64,000 bases of DNA. Origin: Rufibacter glacialis (lineage in GTDB: Bacteria; Bacteroidota; Bacteroidia; Cytophagales; Hymenobacteraceae). The DNA is taken from assembly GCF_008271745.1 (NCBI RefSeq), contig NZ_VKKZ01000019.1, forward strand, positions 434,001 to 498,000, read 5' to 3'. This document shows positions 17,669 to 27,053 of the stretch, piece by piece (position 1 is the first letter of the stretch; every line of letters starts with the position of its first letter). Below the pieces are notes generated by a model that made no database searches, was not told the origin of the DNA, and saw only the letters and a program-made list of their open reading frames with translations. The translations under genes were made by a program, and so were the position numbers.

Positions 17669-20524
17669 ATGAAGATTAGAAACACCCTTTGTTTGGCCCT
17701 TGTCGCCACGCTTTTTTCCTTCCAGCAACCGGGAGGGAAAAAGTACCAGAAGCTGAAAGACGGGGTTCTTGTGAAACTGGAGAAGCCAGCCAGCGGAGAC
17801 CCGCAGTATGTGAAGTTGCGCGTAGTGACTGATAACATCATCCAGGTATCGGCTACCCCGGTAGAGAAATTCTCCCCTGAGCCCAGTTTGATGGTACTGG
17901 AAAATCAGAGAGGCAAAACCGACTGGAAGTTCCAGGAGAAAGGGGAGACGCTGGTGTTGAATACCAAAGACCTGCGGGTAGAAGTAGGTGCCGCTACCGG
18001 CGCTGTTTCCTTCTTTGACAAGAACGGTAAGTTGCTGTTGCAGGAGAGTAACCAGGGCCGCCAAGCCTTTACACCGGTCACCTTGGGCCAAGAACAAAGC
18101 TACCGGCTGCAGAAGGCGTTCGCGGTAGACAAAGACGAAGCGTTTTACGGCTTAGGCCAGCACCAGACCGGACTCATGAACTACCGTGGCTGGCAGATTG
18201 ACCTTACCCAATATAACTCGGTGGCAGTGGTGCCGTTTCTGGTGTCCAGCAAAAACTACGGCATTCTCTGGGACAACAACTCCATTACCAAGTTCGGTGA
18301 TGTGCGGCCGTACCAGCCCCTTTCCAAGCTGAGACTGTACGGCAAAGACCAGAAGCCCGGCGGCCTTACCGCTACCTATGCTTTTGATAAAAAGACCGGG
18401 AAAACGCCCATTACCCGACAGGAATCTGAGATCAGCTATGAGTTTCTGCAAGACCAGAAGCGTTTCCCTGCCGGTTATGCGTTAGAGGGCGGCCTCATGA
18501 CTTGGGAAGGTTTCCTGGAGTCAGACGCCACCGGCGAACACCGTTTTGAGATGCCCTCCAGTGGGTACGTAAAAGTCTGGATAGACAACAAACTGCTCCT
18601 GGACCGCTGGCGCGAAGCCTGGAACCCGGGCCTGTCGGTGTTCAAGGCACCTTTGCAGAAAGGCAAGAAGCACACCTTCAAGATGGAATGGAACCCAGAC
18701 GGCGGGGTGTCTTACCTGGCCCTGCGGTATTTGTCGCCTATTCCGGCCCAGGACCAAAACAAGATCGCGTTCGCTTCTGAGGCCGGGGATAAAATGGATT
18801 ACTACTTTGTGTACGGCCAGAACCTGGACGGCGTGGTGGGCGGCTACCGCCACTTGACCGGTGCGGCGCAGGTGATGCCCAAATGGGCCATGGGCTTCTG
18901 GCAGAGCCGCGAGCGCTACAAAACCCAGGAGGAACTGCTGGGGGTGGTGAGGGAATTCAGGAAGCGCCAGATTCCCCTGGACAACATTGTGCAGGACTGG
19001 TCTTACTGGAAAGAAGACCAGTGGGGAAGCCAGGAATTTGATGAAACCCGTTTCCCAGACCCCCAAGGCATGGTCAAAGAGGTGCACGCCCACAATGCCA
19101 AGATCATGATTTCCACCTGGCCCAAGTTCTATGAAGGAATTGACGCCTACAAACAGTTTGACCAGAAAGGCCTGCTCTACAAAACCAGCATCAACGAACA
19201 GATCAGAGACTGGATTGGCAAAGGGTACGTGTCTACCTTCTATGACGCCTTTCACCCCGAAGGCCGCAATATGTTCTGGGACCTTATCAACCAGAAGCTC
19301 TATAAGATGGGCATTGACGCCTGGTGGCAAGATGCCTCTGAACCAGACATCCTATCCAACTCCTCTATTGCGCACCGCAAGGCGCTCATGAACCCCACGT
19401 ACCTCGGCTCCGCCGAAAAATACTTCAATGCCTATGTACTGCAACACAACAAAGGCATTTATGAAGGCCAGCGGGGCACCAACCCCAATGACCGCGTGTT
19501 CATTTTAACCCGATCCGCCTTTGGAGGGTTGCAGCGCTACGGAGCCGCCACCTGGAGCGGTGACATTGCCTCTACTTTTGAGGAGATGGGCCGCCAGATT
19601 CCCGCCGGGTTAAACTTTTCCTTGTCTGGCTTGCCGTACTGGACCACTGATATTGGCGGCTTCTTCGTGGAGAACAAATATGACCGGGGCCCCATGACCC
19701 CGGAGGCTCAGGAAGAGTGGCGTGAATTGAACACCCGCTGGTACCAGTACGGCACGTTTACGCCCCTGTACCGCGCGCACGGGCAATACCCGTTCCGGGA
19801 AGTCTACAACATCGCCCCTGAAAACCACAAGGCGTACCAGTCCATTGTGTACTACAACAAGCTGCGCTACCGCCTCATGCCATACATCTATTCTTTAACC
19901 GGGCAGGTGTACCACCAGAACGCCACCATCATGCGCCCCTTGGTCATGGACTTTGGGACAGATAAAAACGTGCTCAACATAGGAGACCAGTTCATGTTTG
20001 GGCCAAGCTTGCTGGTAAACCCGGTTTACGCCAAAAACGCCACCAAGCGCCGCCTTTACCTGCCCGCCAATACAGGGTGGTACAACCTCTATGACGGTAC
20101 TTACCAGCAAGGTGGTCGGCAGATTGAGGCAGATGCCCCGTATGAGCGCATGCCCCTGTTCGTGAAAGAAGGCTCTATTCTGCCGTTTGGCCCAGAACTG
20201 CAATACACCACTGAGAAGCCGGCTGAGACCATCACCTTGTATGTCTATGGCGGCAAAGACGCTTCTTTTGAGCTGTATGAAGACGAGAACACGAACTATA
20301 ACTACGAGAAAGGCAAGTTCGCCACCATTCCCATCACCTACAATGAGGCCAAGAAAACGGTAACGATAGGCAAGCGCCAGGGCGAATTTGACGGCATGCT
20401 GAGGAACCGAACCTTCCAGGTGGTGTACGTGCAGCCAACCAAGGCAAAACCCCTGCAATATGATGCCAAACCAGACGCTACTATTGCTTACTCAGGGAGT
20501 GAGAAAAGCCTGAAACTCAATTAA
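17669..20524 (+). CDS. GH31 alpha-xylosidase with PA14 insert
   Basis: Predicted to release terminal alpha-1,6-xylose from xyloglucan oligosaccharides. 951 residues with an N-terminal signal (LCLALVATLFSF) and no clear lipobox, so probably periplasmic. An N-terminal beta-sandwich with galactose-mutarotase-like fold is followed by a PA14 insert (about 265-355: ALEGGLMTWEGFLESD, then SGYVKVWIDNKLLLDRW). The GH31 barrel has nucleophile Asp555 in WWQDASEPD and acid/base Asp632 in WSGDIAST. A C-terminal beta domain resembles DUF5110. The PA14 insert and the WWQDASEPD motif match GH31 alpha-xylosidases of known xyloglucan loci (for example BoGH31 of Bacteroides ovatus). It is first in the operon, with SusC 57 bases downstream. 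An alpha-glucosidase is the alternative, less likely in this setting. Confidence 0.92.
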   Translation: MKIRNTLCLALVATLFSFQQPGGKKYQKLKDGVLVKLEKPASGDPQYVKLRVVTDNIIQVSATPVEKFSPEPSLMVLENQRGKTDWKFQEKGETLVLNTKDLRVEVGAATGAVSFFDKNGKLLLQESNQGRQAFTPVTLGQEQSYRLQKAFAVDKDEAFYGLGQHQTGLMNYRGWQIDLTQYNSVAVVPFLVSSKNYGILWDNNSITKFGDVRPYQPLSKLRLYGKDQKPGGLTATYAFDKKTGKTPITRQESEISYEFLQDQKRFPAGYALEGGLMTWEGFLESDATGEHRFEMPSSGYVKVWIDNKLLLDRWREAWNPGLSVFKAPLQKGKKHTFKMEWNPDGGVSYLALRYLSPIPAQDQNKIAFASEAGDKMDYYFVYGQNLDGVVGGYRHLTGAAQVMPKWAMGFWQSRERYKTQEELLGVVREFRKRQIPLDNIVQDWSYWKEDQWGSQEFDETRFPDPQGMVKEVHAHNAKIMISTWPKFYEGIDAYKQFDQKGLLYKTSINEQIRDWIGKGYVSTFYDAFHPEGRNMFWDLINQKLYKMGIDAWWQDASEPDILSNSSIAHRKALMNPTYLGSAEKYFNAYVLQHNKGIYEGQRGTNPNDRVFILTRSAFGGLQRYGAATWSGDIASTFEEMGRQIPAGLNFSLSGLPYWTTDIGGFFVENKYDRGPMTPEAQEEWRELNTRWYQYGTFTPLYRAHGQYPFREVYNIAPENHKAYQSIVYYNKLRYRLMPYIYSLTGQVYHQNATIMRPLVMDFGTDKNVLNIGDQFMFGPSLLVNPVYAKNATKRRLYLPANTGWYNLYDGTYQQGGRQIEADAPYERMPLFVKEGSILPFGPELQYTTEKPAETITLYVYGGKDASFELYEDENTNYNYEKGKFATIPITYNEAKKTVTIGKRQGEFDGMLRNRTFQVVYVQPTKAKPLQYDAKPDATIAYSGSEKSLKLN

Positions 20525-20581
20525 CCGTGATCCCTTCCTATTTACGGGCTCTTTTTGTGTAAAGCACTTTAAACCATATCT

Positions 20582-23500
20582 ATGAGAAAATACCTACTGC
20601 TTATCTGGCTGCTCTGTTTCTGCGGAATAGCTTTCGCCCAGCAGACCGTCAAGGGTCGGATCACGGCTCAGGAAGACGGCTCCGCCATCATTGGGGCTAC
20701 CGTTAGTGTGAAAGGCAACGCTACCCTGGCCACCGGCACAGACGCCAACGGGAATTACCAGTTGAACCTCCCTACCGGCCAGGAAACCCTGGTGGTTACC
20801 TACATTGGTTACGTAACCCAGGAAGTAGCTGTCAACGGCCGGTCGCAGGTAGACCTCGTCTTGCGTACCGATGCCAAAGCCCTGGAAGAAGTAGTGGTGG
20901 TAGGGTACGGCGTGCAGCAGAAAAAGCTGGTGACCGGTGCCACCGTGCAGGTGAAAGGGGAAGACCTGCAGAAACAGAGCACGACAGATCCGTTGCAGGC
21001 TTTGCAGGGGCAGGCTCCTGGCGTGCAGATCACCTCCACCTCCGGGCAACCGGGCGAAGGCATGCGGGTGGTGATCAGGGGACTGGGTACCGTAGGCAAC
21101 GCCGGGCCGCTTTATGTGGTGGATGGCGTTTTAACGGGAGATATCTCTTACCTGAACCCCGCTGACATCCAATCCATTGACGTGCTGAAAGATGCGGCCT
21201 CTGCCGCCATTTACGGGTCACAGGCCGCCAATGGGGTGGTCTTGGTGACCACGCGGCAAGGCAAATCCGGGCAGCCGGCCCAGATTACCTTTGACACGTA
21301 TTTCGGGGTGCAGAACGTGGGCAGAAAAGTAGACCTGCTCAACGCCCGGGAATACGCCATCCTCAGAAACGAGGCCTTGGTGAATTCAGGAGAAACGCTC
21401 CGGTTCACGAATGAAGAAGTGGCGGCCTTGGGTGAGGGAACTGACTGGTTAGACCGGTTGCTGGTGAAAGATGCCCTTACGCAAAACTATTCTTTGGGCG
21501 CGCAGGGCGGGTCAGAAACCTCCACTTTCTCCACGGCTTTGTCCTACACCAACCAGGAAGGAATTGTGGGGGGAAAGGATTTCTCCAATTATGAACGCTA
21601 CAATTTCAGAATCAACACAGAGCACAGTTTCTACCAAAACAAGGTGAAACTGGGCCAGCACCTCACTTTTGCCTACACCAACAACCAGGGCATCAGGGTA
21701 GGGAACCAATATGACAATACCCTCCGGAACGCGTTCAACACCAGCCCTCTGCTGGGGGTAGAGGTAATAGACAACAGCGCCTCTACCTGGTATAACGGCG
21801 AAGCCAACCCGTATTACCAAATGGTGTTCAACAACCAGAACAAAAGAAACCACCAACGGTTGCTGGGCGATGTCTACCTGCAGGTAGAGCCCATAAAGAA
21901 CTTGAAGGTCAGGACTAGCCTAGGAATGGATTATTACGCGAATGAAAGCCGCGGCTACACCCCCTTGTACACCCTTTCCATCTATTCCTTCAATGACTCG
22001 GTTACCTACGTGAACCAGTCCATGGGCAAAGGCAGATCCCTTATCTGGGACAACCTGGTTACGTATAATTTCAAGGCGGCAGAAGACCATAACGTGGAAG
22101 TGATGGTGGGTTCTTCAGCATTCCAGCGAGATGGCTCTTCTTTCTATGGCAGTAACGCCAACCTAGTGATAGGGGACCTGGAGCACGCCTGGTTGGCGAA
22201 TGCCACCAATAAAACCGGGGCTCCTTACATGTCGGTGACTGGTGAGCCTTCTCCGGCCGACCGGAGAATGTCTTACTTCGGCCGTTTTAACTATAACTTC
22301 AAGGAAACCTACCTGTTAAACGCCACTTTCAGGGCAGATGGCTCTTCCCGTTTCTTTGAGAGTAACCGTTGGGGGTATTTCCCTTCTGTCTCAGTGGGTT
22401 GGGTAGTCAGCAATGAAAGCTTCATGGAAAACACCCTTCCCTGGATGGATTACTTTAAGCTGCGCGCCAGCTGGGGGCAGGTGGGGAACCAGAACATAAA
22501 CTTCTTTCAGTACCTGGCTCCGGTCACGTTTGAAAACACCAACTACATTTTTGGCCCGGAAGAAGGCGGGAAAGCATTGGTGTCTGGGGCGTATCCAAGC
22601 CGATTGGGCAATCCAGACCTGATCTGGGAAACCTCTGAGCAAACCAACCTGGGCTTTGATGCCAACCTGATGAACGGGAAAATGGCCGTTACCTTTGACT
22701 GGTACAAGAAAACCACCAAAGACTGGCTTCTTGAGGCACCCATCCTGGCTACGGCAGGGGCCAGGCCTCCTTTCATCAACGGCGGAAACGTGAAAAACTC
22801 CGGCGTGGAACTGGGAATCACCTTTAATGATAACATTGGTGCGTTCAACTACTCTGTTGGGGTGAACGGTGCCTACAATAAAAACAGAGTAGGGAAGATC
22901 CCAACCGCAGACGGTATCATCCACGGCGACAAAAACGTGTTGTTTGATAACTCGCTGGAGTTCTACAGAGCCCAGAACGGCTACCCGATCGGATACTTCT
23001 GGGGATTGAAGACCAATGGCATCTTCCAGACGGAAGCAGAGGTAGCCGCGTACCGGAACGCCCAGGAAAAAGTTATTCAGCCCAACGCCCAGCCCGGTGA
23101 CGTGCGCTATGTGGATGTGAACGGAGACGGCACCATTGATAACTTAGACAGGGCCAATATAGGGAATCCTAACCCAGATGTGACGTTTGGGGTAACGCTG
23201 TCTGCCAACTACAAAGGGTTTGATTTCTCCATGCTAGCATCGGGCGTAGCCGGAAACCAGATTGTGCAGTCTTACCGCAACCAGGCCAACCAGTACGCCA
23301 ACTATACCAGCGCCATGTTGGACCGCTGGCACGGGCCGGGGTCTTCCACCACCATGCCCCGGGTCACCACAGACAACCGGAACTGGACCAACTTCTCTGA
23401 TCTGTATTTGCATGACGGTGATTTCCTGAGGATCAGCAATGTCACCCTTGGCTATGACCTGGGGCGCCTGGTGCCAAAGAGCTTCATAAACCAGGTGAGA

Positions 23501-23653
23501 ATATATGCCTCTGTGCAGAACCTGTACACCTTCACTACCTATGAAGGCATGGACCCCGAGATAGGGTATAGCAATGGGTTCGCCTCTGGGATTGATCTTG
23601 GGTATTACCCGCGGCCCAGAACCATGTTAGTAGGAGCCAATATCAAATTCTAA
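20582..23653 (+). CDS. SusC-type TonB-dependent transporter (PUL 1)
   Basis: Outer-membrane importer of oligosaccharides. 1023 residues. A signal peptide (about 1-19, ending IAFA) precedes a carboxypeptidase-D-regulatory-like domain (QQTVKGRITAQEDGSAIIGATVSVKG). A TonB-box-like stretch follows (EEVVVVGYGVQQKKLVTGA), then the plug (PLYVVDGVLTG; IDVLKDAASAAIYGSQAANGV) and a 22-strand barrel ending in a terminal aromatic strand (LVGANIKF). The last residue is Phe, as usual for outer-membrane barrels. It is paired with SusD 20 bases downstream. By position its substrate should be xyloglucan oligosaccharides; sequence alone does not give the sugar. Confidence 0.95.
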   Translation: MRKYLLLIWLLCFCGIAFAQQTVKGRITAQEDGSAIIGATVSVKGNATLATGTDANGNYQLNLPTGQETLVVTYIGYVTQEVAVNGRSQVDLVLRTDAKALEEVVVVGYGVQQKKLVTGATVQVKGEDLQKQSTTDPLQALQGQAPGVQITSTSGQPGEGMRVVIRGLGTVGNAGPLYVVDGVLTGDISYLNPADIQSIDVLKDAASAAIYGSQAANGVVLVTTRQGKSGQPAQITFDTYFGVQNVGRKVDLLNAREYAILRNEALVNSGETLRFTNEEVAALGEGTDWLDRLLVKDALTQNYSLGAQGGSETSTFSTALSYTNQEGIVGGKDFSNYERYNFRINTEHSFYQNKVKLGQHLTFAYTNNQGIRVGNQYDNTLRNAFNTSPLLGVEVIDNSASTWYNGEANPYYQMVFNNQNKRNHQRLLGDVYLQVEPIKNLKVRTSLGMDYYANESRGYTPLYTLSIYSFNDSVTYVNQSMGKGRSLIWDNLVTYNFKAAEDHNVEVMVGSSAFQRDGSSFYGSNANLVIGDLEHAWLANATNKTGAPYMSVTGEPSPADRRMSYFGRFNYNFKETYLLNATFRADGSSRFFESNRWGYFPSVSVGWVVSNESFMENTLPWMDYFKLRASWGQVGNQNINFFQYLAPVTFENTNYIFGPEEGGKALVSGAYPSRLGNPDLIWETSEQTNLGFDANLMNGKMAVTFDWYKKTTKDWLLEAPILATAGARPPFINGGNVKNSGVELGITFNDNIGAFNYSVGVNGAYNKNRVGKIPTADGIIHGDKNVLFDNSLEFYRAQNGYPIGYFWGLKTNGIFQTEAEVAAYRNAQEKVIQPNAQPGDVRYVDVNGDGTIDNLDRANIGNPNPDVTFGVTLSANYKGFDFSMLASGVAGNQIVQSYRNQANQYANYTSAMLDRWHGPGSSTTMPRVTTDNRNWTNFSDLYLHDGDFLRISNVTLGYDLGRLVPKSFINQVRIYASVQNLYTFTTYEGMDPEIGYSNGFASGIDLGYYPRPRTMLVGANIKF

Positions 23654-23673
23654 CCTTTCTTGAAGCTTTTCAC

Positions 23674-25269
23674 ATGAGAAATATACATAAGATCATTCTG
23701 GCCTTTAGCGTGTCATCCCTTACTTTGGGTGCCTGTACAGACAGTTTTCTGGATACGGAGCCCATCACGGATTTAACCGAGAGCAATTTCTACAGGACTC
23801 CTGATGATGCCTACAAAGCCTTGGTTGGGTGTTATGACGGTCTGCAGATCATCTGGGCAGACGGGGTAAGCTTTCCTGTTGCCTCAGAAATACTGTCAGA
23901 CAATGCCTTTGGCGGTACCGGAGCCTCAGACGGCTTTGGCTACCAGATGCTAGATGAGTTTGACAAAAACCGTTCCCCAGCCGACCAGGATCTTTTTGGC
24001 GCCAACTGGGACGCGTATTACCGGGCCGTGTACCGGTGCAATGTGCTGATTGGCAAAATAGACCAGATCAACTGGACCGGCAATGAAGCGCTAAGGAAAA
24101 CCTATGAGGCAGAGGCCCGCTACCTCCGCGCTTTCCTGTACTTTGACATGGTGAGGCTATGGGGTAATATTCCGTTGCTCACAGAGCCTTCCTCTGGGAA
24201 CGTGCCCCAGGCCAGTCCAGAAGAAGTGTACAAAGTGATTGCCCAAGACCTGAAATTTGCCGCTGATAACCTGCCGGCTACTTCTTATGCCGCTCAACAG
24301 GCCAACACCCGGGGCAGGGTAACCAAATGGGCCGCCCAGGCACTGATTGGTCGGGTGTATTTGTATTACACCGGGTATTATGGCAAACCTGACCTGGCCG
24401 GCGTAGTGACCCAGGCCCAAGCCCTGGCTTACCTGGAAGACGTAGTCTCAAAAAGCGGCCATGGCCTGGTAGAGGACTTCGCTTCTTTATGGCCGGCTTC
24501 CCTGGCCAAGTATGCCGGCGAAGATAACAAGGAGACCGTTTTTGCCATCAAATACACCTACACCAGTGATTACAACGGCAATACCGACGGAAACCACTGG
24601 TTGGTGATGCTGGGCATGCGGGAACAGTACAGCTTCCCGTATGGCAACGGCTGGGGTGGGGCTACTGTGAACCCAGAGCTTTGGCAAGCCTATTCCGCCA
24701 ATGATACCCGCAGAGGAGCTTCCATCATTTCTATTGCAGAGGAGAAAATCAAGTTTGTGAACCAAAGCAAACAACGCGAATACACCGGCTATTACAACAA
24801 GAAATACACTCCGCTGGTAGATGAAACCGGTAAAAGCATTGCCGTGAGCTTTGGGGCCACCAACTTCATGATTGGGCAGTTCCAGGATTACACGGCCATC
24901 CGGTACGCTGATGTCCTGCTGATGGCGGCCGAACTGGGAAGCCCGAATGCCCAGGCTTACTTTGACCAAGTGAGGAGGCGCGCCTATAAAGATAAATTCA
25001 CTTCCCTGGCCGTGTCTAAGAGCAGCCTCTTACAGGAACGCTACCTGGAATTCGCCTATGAGGGCATCCGGTACTGGGATCTGCTCCGGCAAGGAGTGGA
25101 GGTTGCCGCCAGCGCCATCGCAGAGACCACCACTGTGTTGAACGGCGGGGCAACGGCCACCAAAACCATCTCAGCAGCAAAAATCACCCAGACCCGGGGC
25201 CTCCAGCAAATTCCTTACACCCAGATTACCCTGTCTAACGGGGTGCTGAAGCAAAATGCAGGTTGGTAA
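23674..25269 (+). CDS. SusD/RagB-type glycan-binding lipoprotein (PUL 1)
   Basis: The lid of the SusC transporter, which captures glycan at the cell surface. 531 residues with a lipobox (LTLGAC). SusD hallmarks are the DSFLDTEPITDLTESNFYRT start, TPR-like helices (YEAEARYLRAFLYFDMVRLWG), and a C-terminal part with FDQVRRRAY and YLEFAYEGIRYWDLLRQG. It lies 20 bases after SusC and is certainly co-transcribed. Surface exposure after the lipobox is expected for the family. The glycan specificity is inferred from neighbouring enzymes. Confidence 0.95.
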   Translation: MRNIHKIILAFSVSSLTLGACTDSFLDTEPITDLTESNFYRTPDDAYKALVGCYDGLQIIWADGVSFPVASEILSDNAFGGTGASDGFGYQMLDEFDKNRSPADQDLFGANWDAYYRAVYRCNVLIGKIDQINWTGNEALRKTYEAEARYLRAFLYFDMVRLWGNIPLLTEPSSGNVPQASPEEVYKVIAQDLKFAADNLPATSYAAQQANTRGRVTKWAAQALIGRVYLYYTGYYGKPDLAGVVTQAQALAYLEDVVSKSGHGLVEDFASLWPASLAKYAGEDNKETVFAIKYTYTSDYNGNTDGNHWLVMLGMREQYSFPYGNGWGGATVNPELWQAYSANDTRRGASIISIAEEKIKFVNQSKQREYTGYYNKKYTPLVDETGKSIAVSFGATNFMIGQFQDYTAIRYADVLLMAAELGSPNAQAYFDQVRRRAYKDKFTSLAVSKSSLLQERYLEFAYEGIRYWDLLRQGVEVAASAIAETTTVLNGGATATKTISAAKITQTRGLQQIPYTQITLSNGVLKQNAGW

Positions 25270-25370
25270 TAATGGCCAAACATTCCTTGAGAAGTAAACT
25301 GACGTTTCCAGGCCTCCGGTAGAGCACCAAAGGCCGCGGAAGCTTCCTCTGACCAATAACCTTATATGAA

Positions 25371-26750
25371 ATGAAAAAAATACTAACCTTCTTTACCCTC
25401 CTCTTCCTCCCGATGCTTTTCCTGGCATCTTGCCAGGACGATGACCATGAGCTGGGAGCCCTGCTCAACAAGTCTGATGTGAAGTTCAGGGTGATGCAAG
25501 ACCGGTCTGCAGACGCCGGCGGAAACACCGTGGTCCTGATCAATGAAACGCCGGGCACCATCTCTATGTGGGATTTTGAGACCGGTACCTCTACCCGCAT
25601 GGTAGACACGGTGCGCTACGCCTTCAAAGGGCAATACACCATCCAACTCTCGGTGTTGACCGCGGGCGGAAAAGTAGACTTGGACCCGGTGACCATACAG
25701 GTAACCGAAGATAACCTGAACTACGTGAATGACCCGCTCTGGACGTTCCTGACCGGAGGCGTGGGCAAAGAGAAAACCTGGATCCTGGATTATGGCAAGC
25801 ACGGTGTGTTTGATGGGCCTTTGTATTTCTATGAGCCCCTTACCACCTGGCAAAACATGCAGGACGGCACCGCCAAGTTAGGCTGGGCCCCGGCGTACGC
25901 AGACAATAGCTGGATTATTCCGGCTGCAGACATGGCCAGCACCATGACCTTCAGCTTGAAAGGCGGTCCCTTCTTCAGAACGCATAAGGTTTCAGAGGCG
26001 AAGGATGAAACCGGTACCTATTCCTTCAATGCCAAAGAACATACCATCAGTACCTCTGGGGGTACTATTCTGAGGTCTCCCGGCTTTATAGCCAACGCCT
26101 CTAACTGGACCAGCAACCTGGTGGTGTTATCACTGACCGAAAAATCACTGCAGATTGGGGTAAGAAGAACCAACAATGAAGGCGACTACCTCTACGTCTG
26201 GAACTACATCTCCAAAGAATACGCCGATAATTACGTACCCGTAGATGCGGGTCCAAGGCCGAAAGATGAAGGGTTTGACCCCACGTTCAAGCCAGGCGAG
26301 TTGCTGAACATGCTGACCGGTGGTCCTTCTTCCGGCCGGGTATGGAGGCTGGATGCCACCGGTAACCCGATTGACTGGATTGGCAAAGGGAATGGCTGGA
26401 CCACCGGACATGCTTCTTCCCGCGACTGGGGTTGGAATAACTCTTGGGATGCCGCCGCCACGAACTCCTGGATCCGTTTCGACCGCTTTGGCGGCCAGAA
26501 CTACACCCGTTCCCAAAACGGCGTGCAAACCACCGGTACCTTCACCATAGACGAGGCCACGAATGAAATTACGTTAGTAGGCAATACCCTGATCCAAAAC
26601 CCAGGTTCCTGGATGAACCCTGCCGGGAACAAACTCAAAGTGGTGAAAGCATTCCCTTCGGATTTCCAATCAAAAGGAATCTGGTTTGGCACCAGCTATG
26701 ATGCCGCCAAAGATGAGTGGTTCGCGTTCCACTATGTGCTAGGAAACTAA
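25371..26750 (+). CDS. Surface lipoprotein, probable glycan-binding protein (PUL 1)
   Basis: 459 residues, lipobox LASC. An N-terminal PKD-like beta domain (about 40-120: GGNTVVLINETPGTISMWDF, then YTIQLSVLTAGGKVDL) is followed by two related modules. One begins near WTFLTGGVGKEKTWILDYG (about residue 125) and one near LLNMLTGGPSSGRVWRLDATG (about residue 308). The shared LTGG, Trp and Leu-Asp pattern suggests an internal duplication. Its place directly after SusD is where surface glycan-binding proteins occur, so binding of xyloglucan chains is the likely role. It is not a recognised enzyme. A terminator follows its stop, separating this block from the hydrolase genes. Confidence 0.8.
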   Translation: MKKILTFFTLLFLPMLFLASCQDDDHELGALLNKSDVKFRVMQDRSADAGGNTVVLINETPGTISMWDFETGTSTRMVDTVRYAFKGQYTIQLSVLTAGGKVDLDPVTIQVTEDNLNYVNDPLWTFLTGGVGKEKTWILDYGKHGVFDGPLYFYEPLTTWQNMQDGTAKLGWAPAYADNSWIIPAADMASTMTFSLKGGPFFRTHKVSEAKDETGTYSFNAKEHTISTSGGTILRSPGFIANASNWTSNLVVLSLTEKSLQIGVRRTNNEGDYLYVWNYISKEYADNYVPVDAGPRPKDEGFDPTFKPGELLNMLTGGPSSGRVWRLDATGNPIDWIGKGNGWTTGHASSRDWGWNNSWDAAATNSWIRFDRFGGQNYTRSQNGVQTTGTFTIDEATNEITLVGNTLIQNPGSWMNPAGNKLKVVKAFPSDFQSKGIWFGTSYDAAKDEWFAFHYVLGN

Positions 26751-26756
26751 TTTGCT

Positions 26757-26801
26757 AAAAACCGGTAGCCGCAGCTGATGTCTGGGGCTACCGGTTTTTA
26801 T
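26757..26801. terminator. Terminator inside PUL 1, after the SusCD block
   Basis: AAAAACCGGTAGCC and GGCTACCGGTTTTT arms, 14 pairs with a loop of about 15 bases. It may allow different levels for the import genes and the downstream hydrolases. Confidence 0.9.
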
Positions 26802-27053
26802 AGGCAGAAAGTCGGCTTGCAACCCTTTCCTACTCCATTTAGGTCTGATACTCCTGTACCTGACTTGACAGGAAGGAATGGCTTGTTTTGAATTTCTTTT
26901 TAGAAAATCGCACGGAAATATCAGGTCTTGTCTGCACACATATTCCCGGAGCCGGGGACAATTTGCCTGTGGCCTGGTCAAGTGTAGCGCACGCTTCACC
27001 TCCACTTCCAGCACCTCAACCAAGGTCTGTTTTTAATGCCTTTTTAGGAAAAC

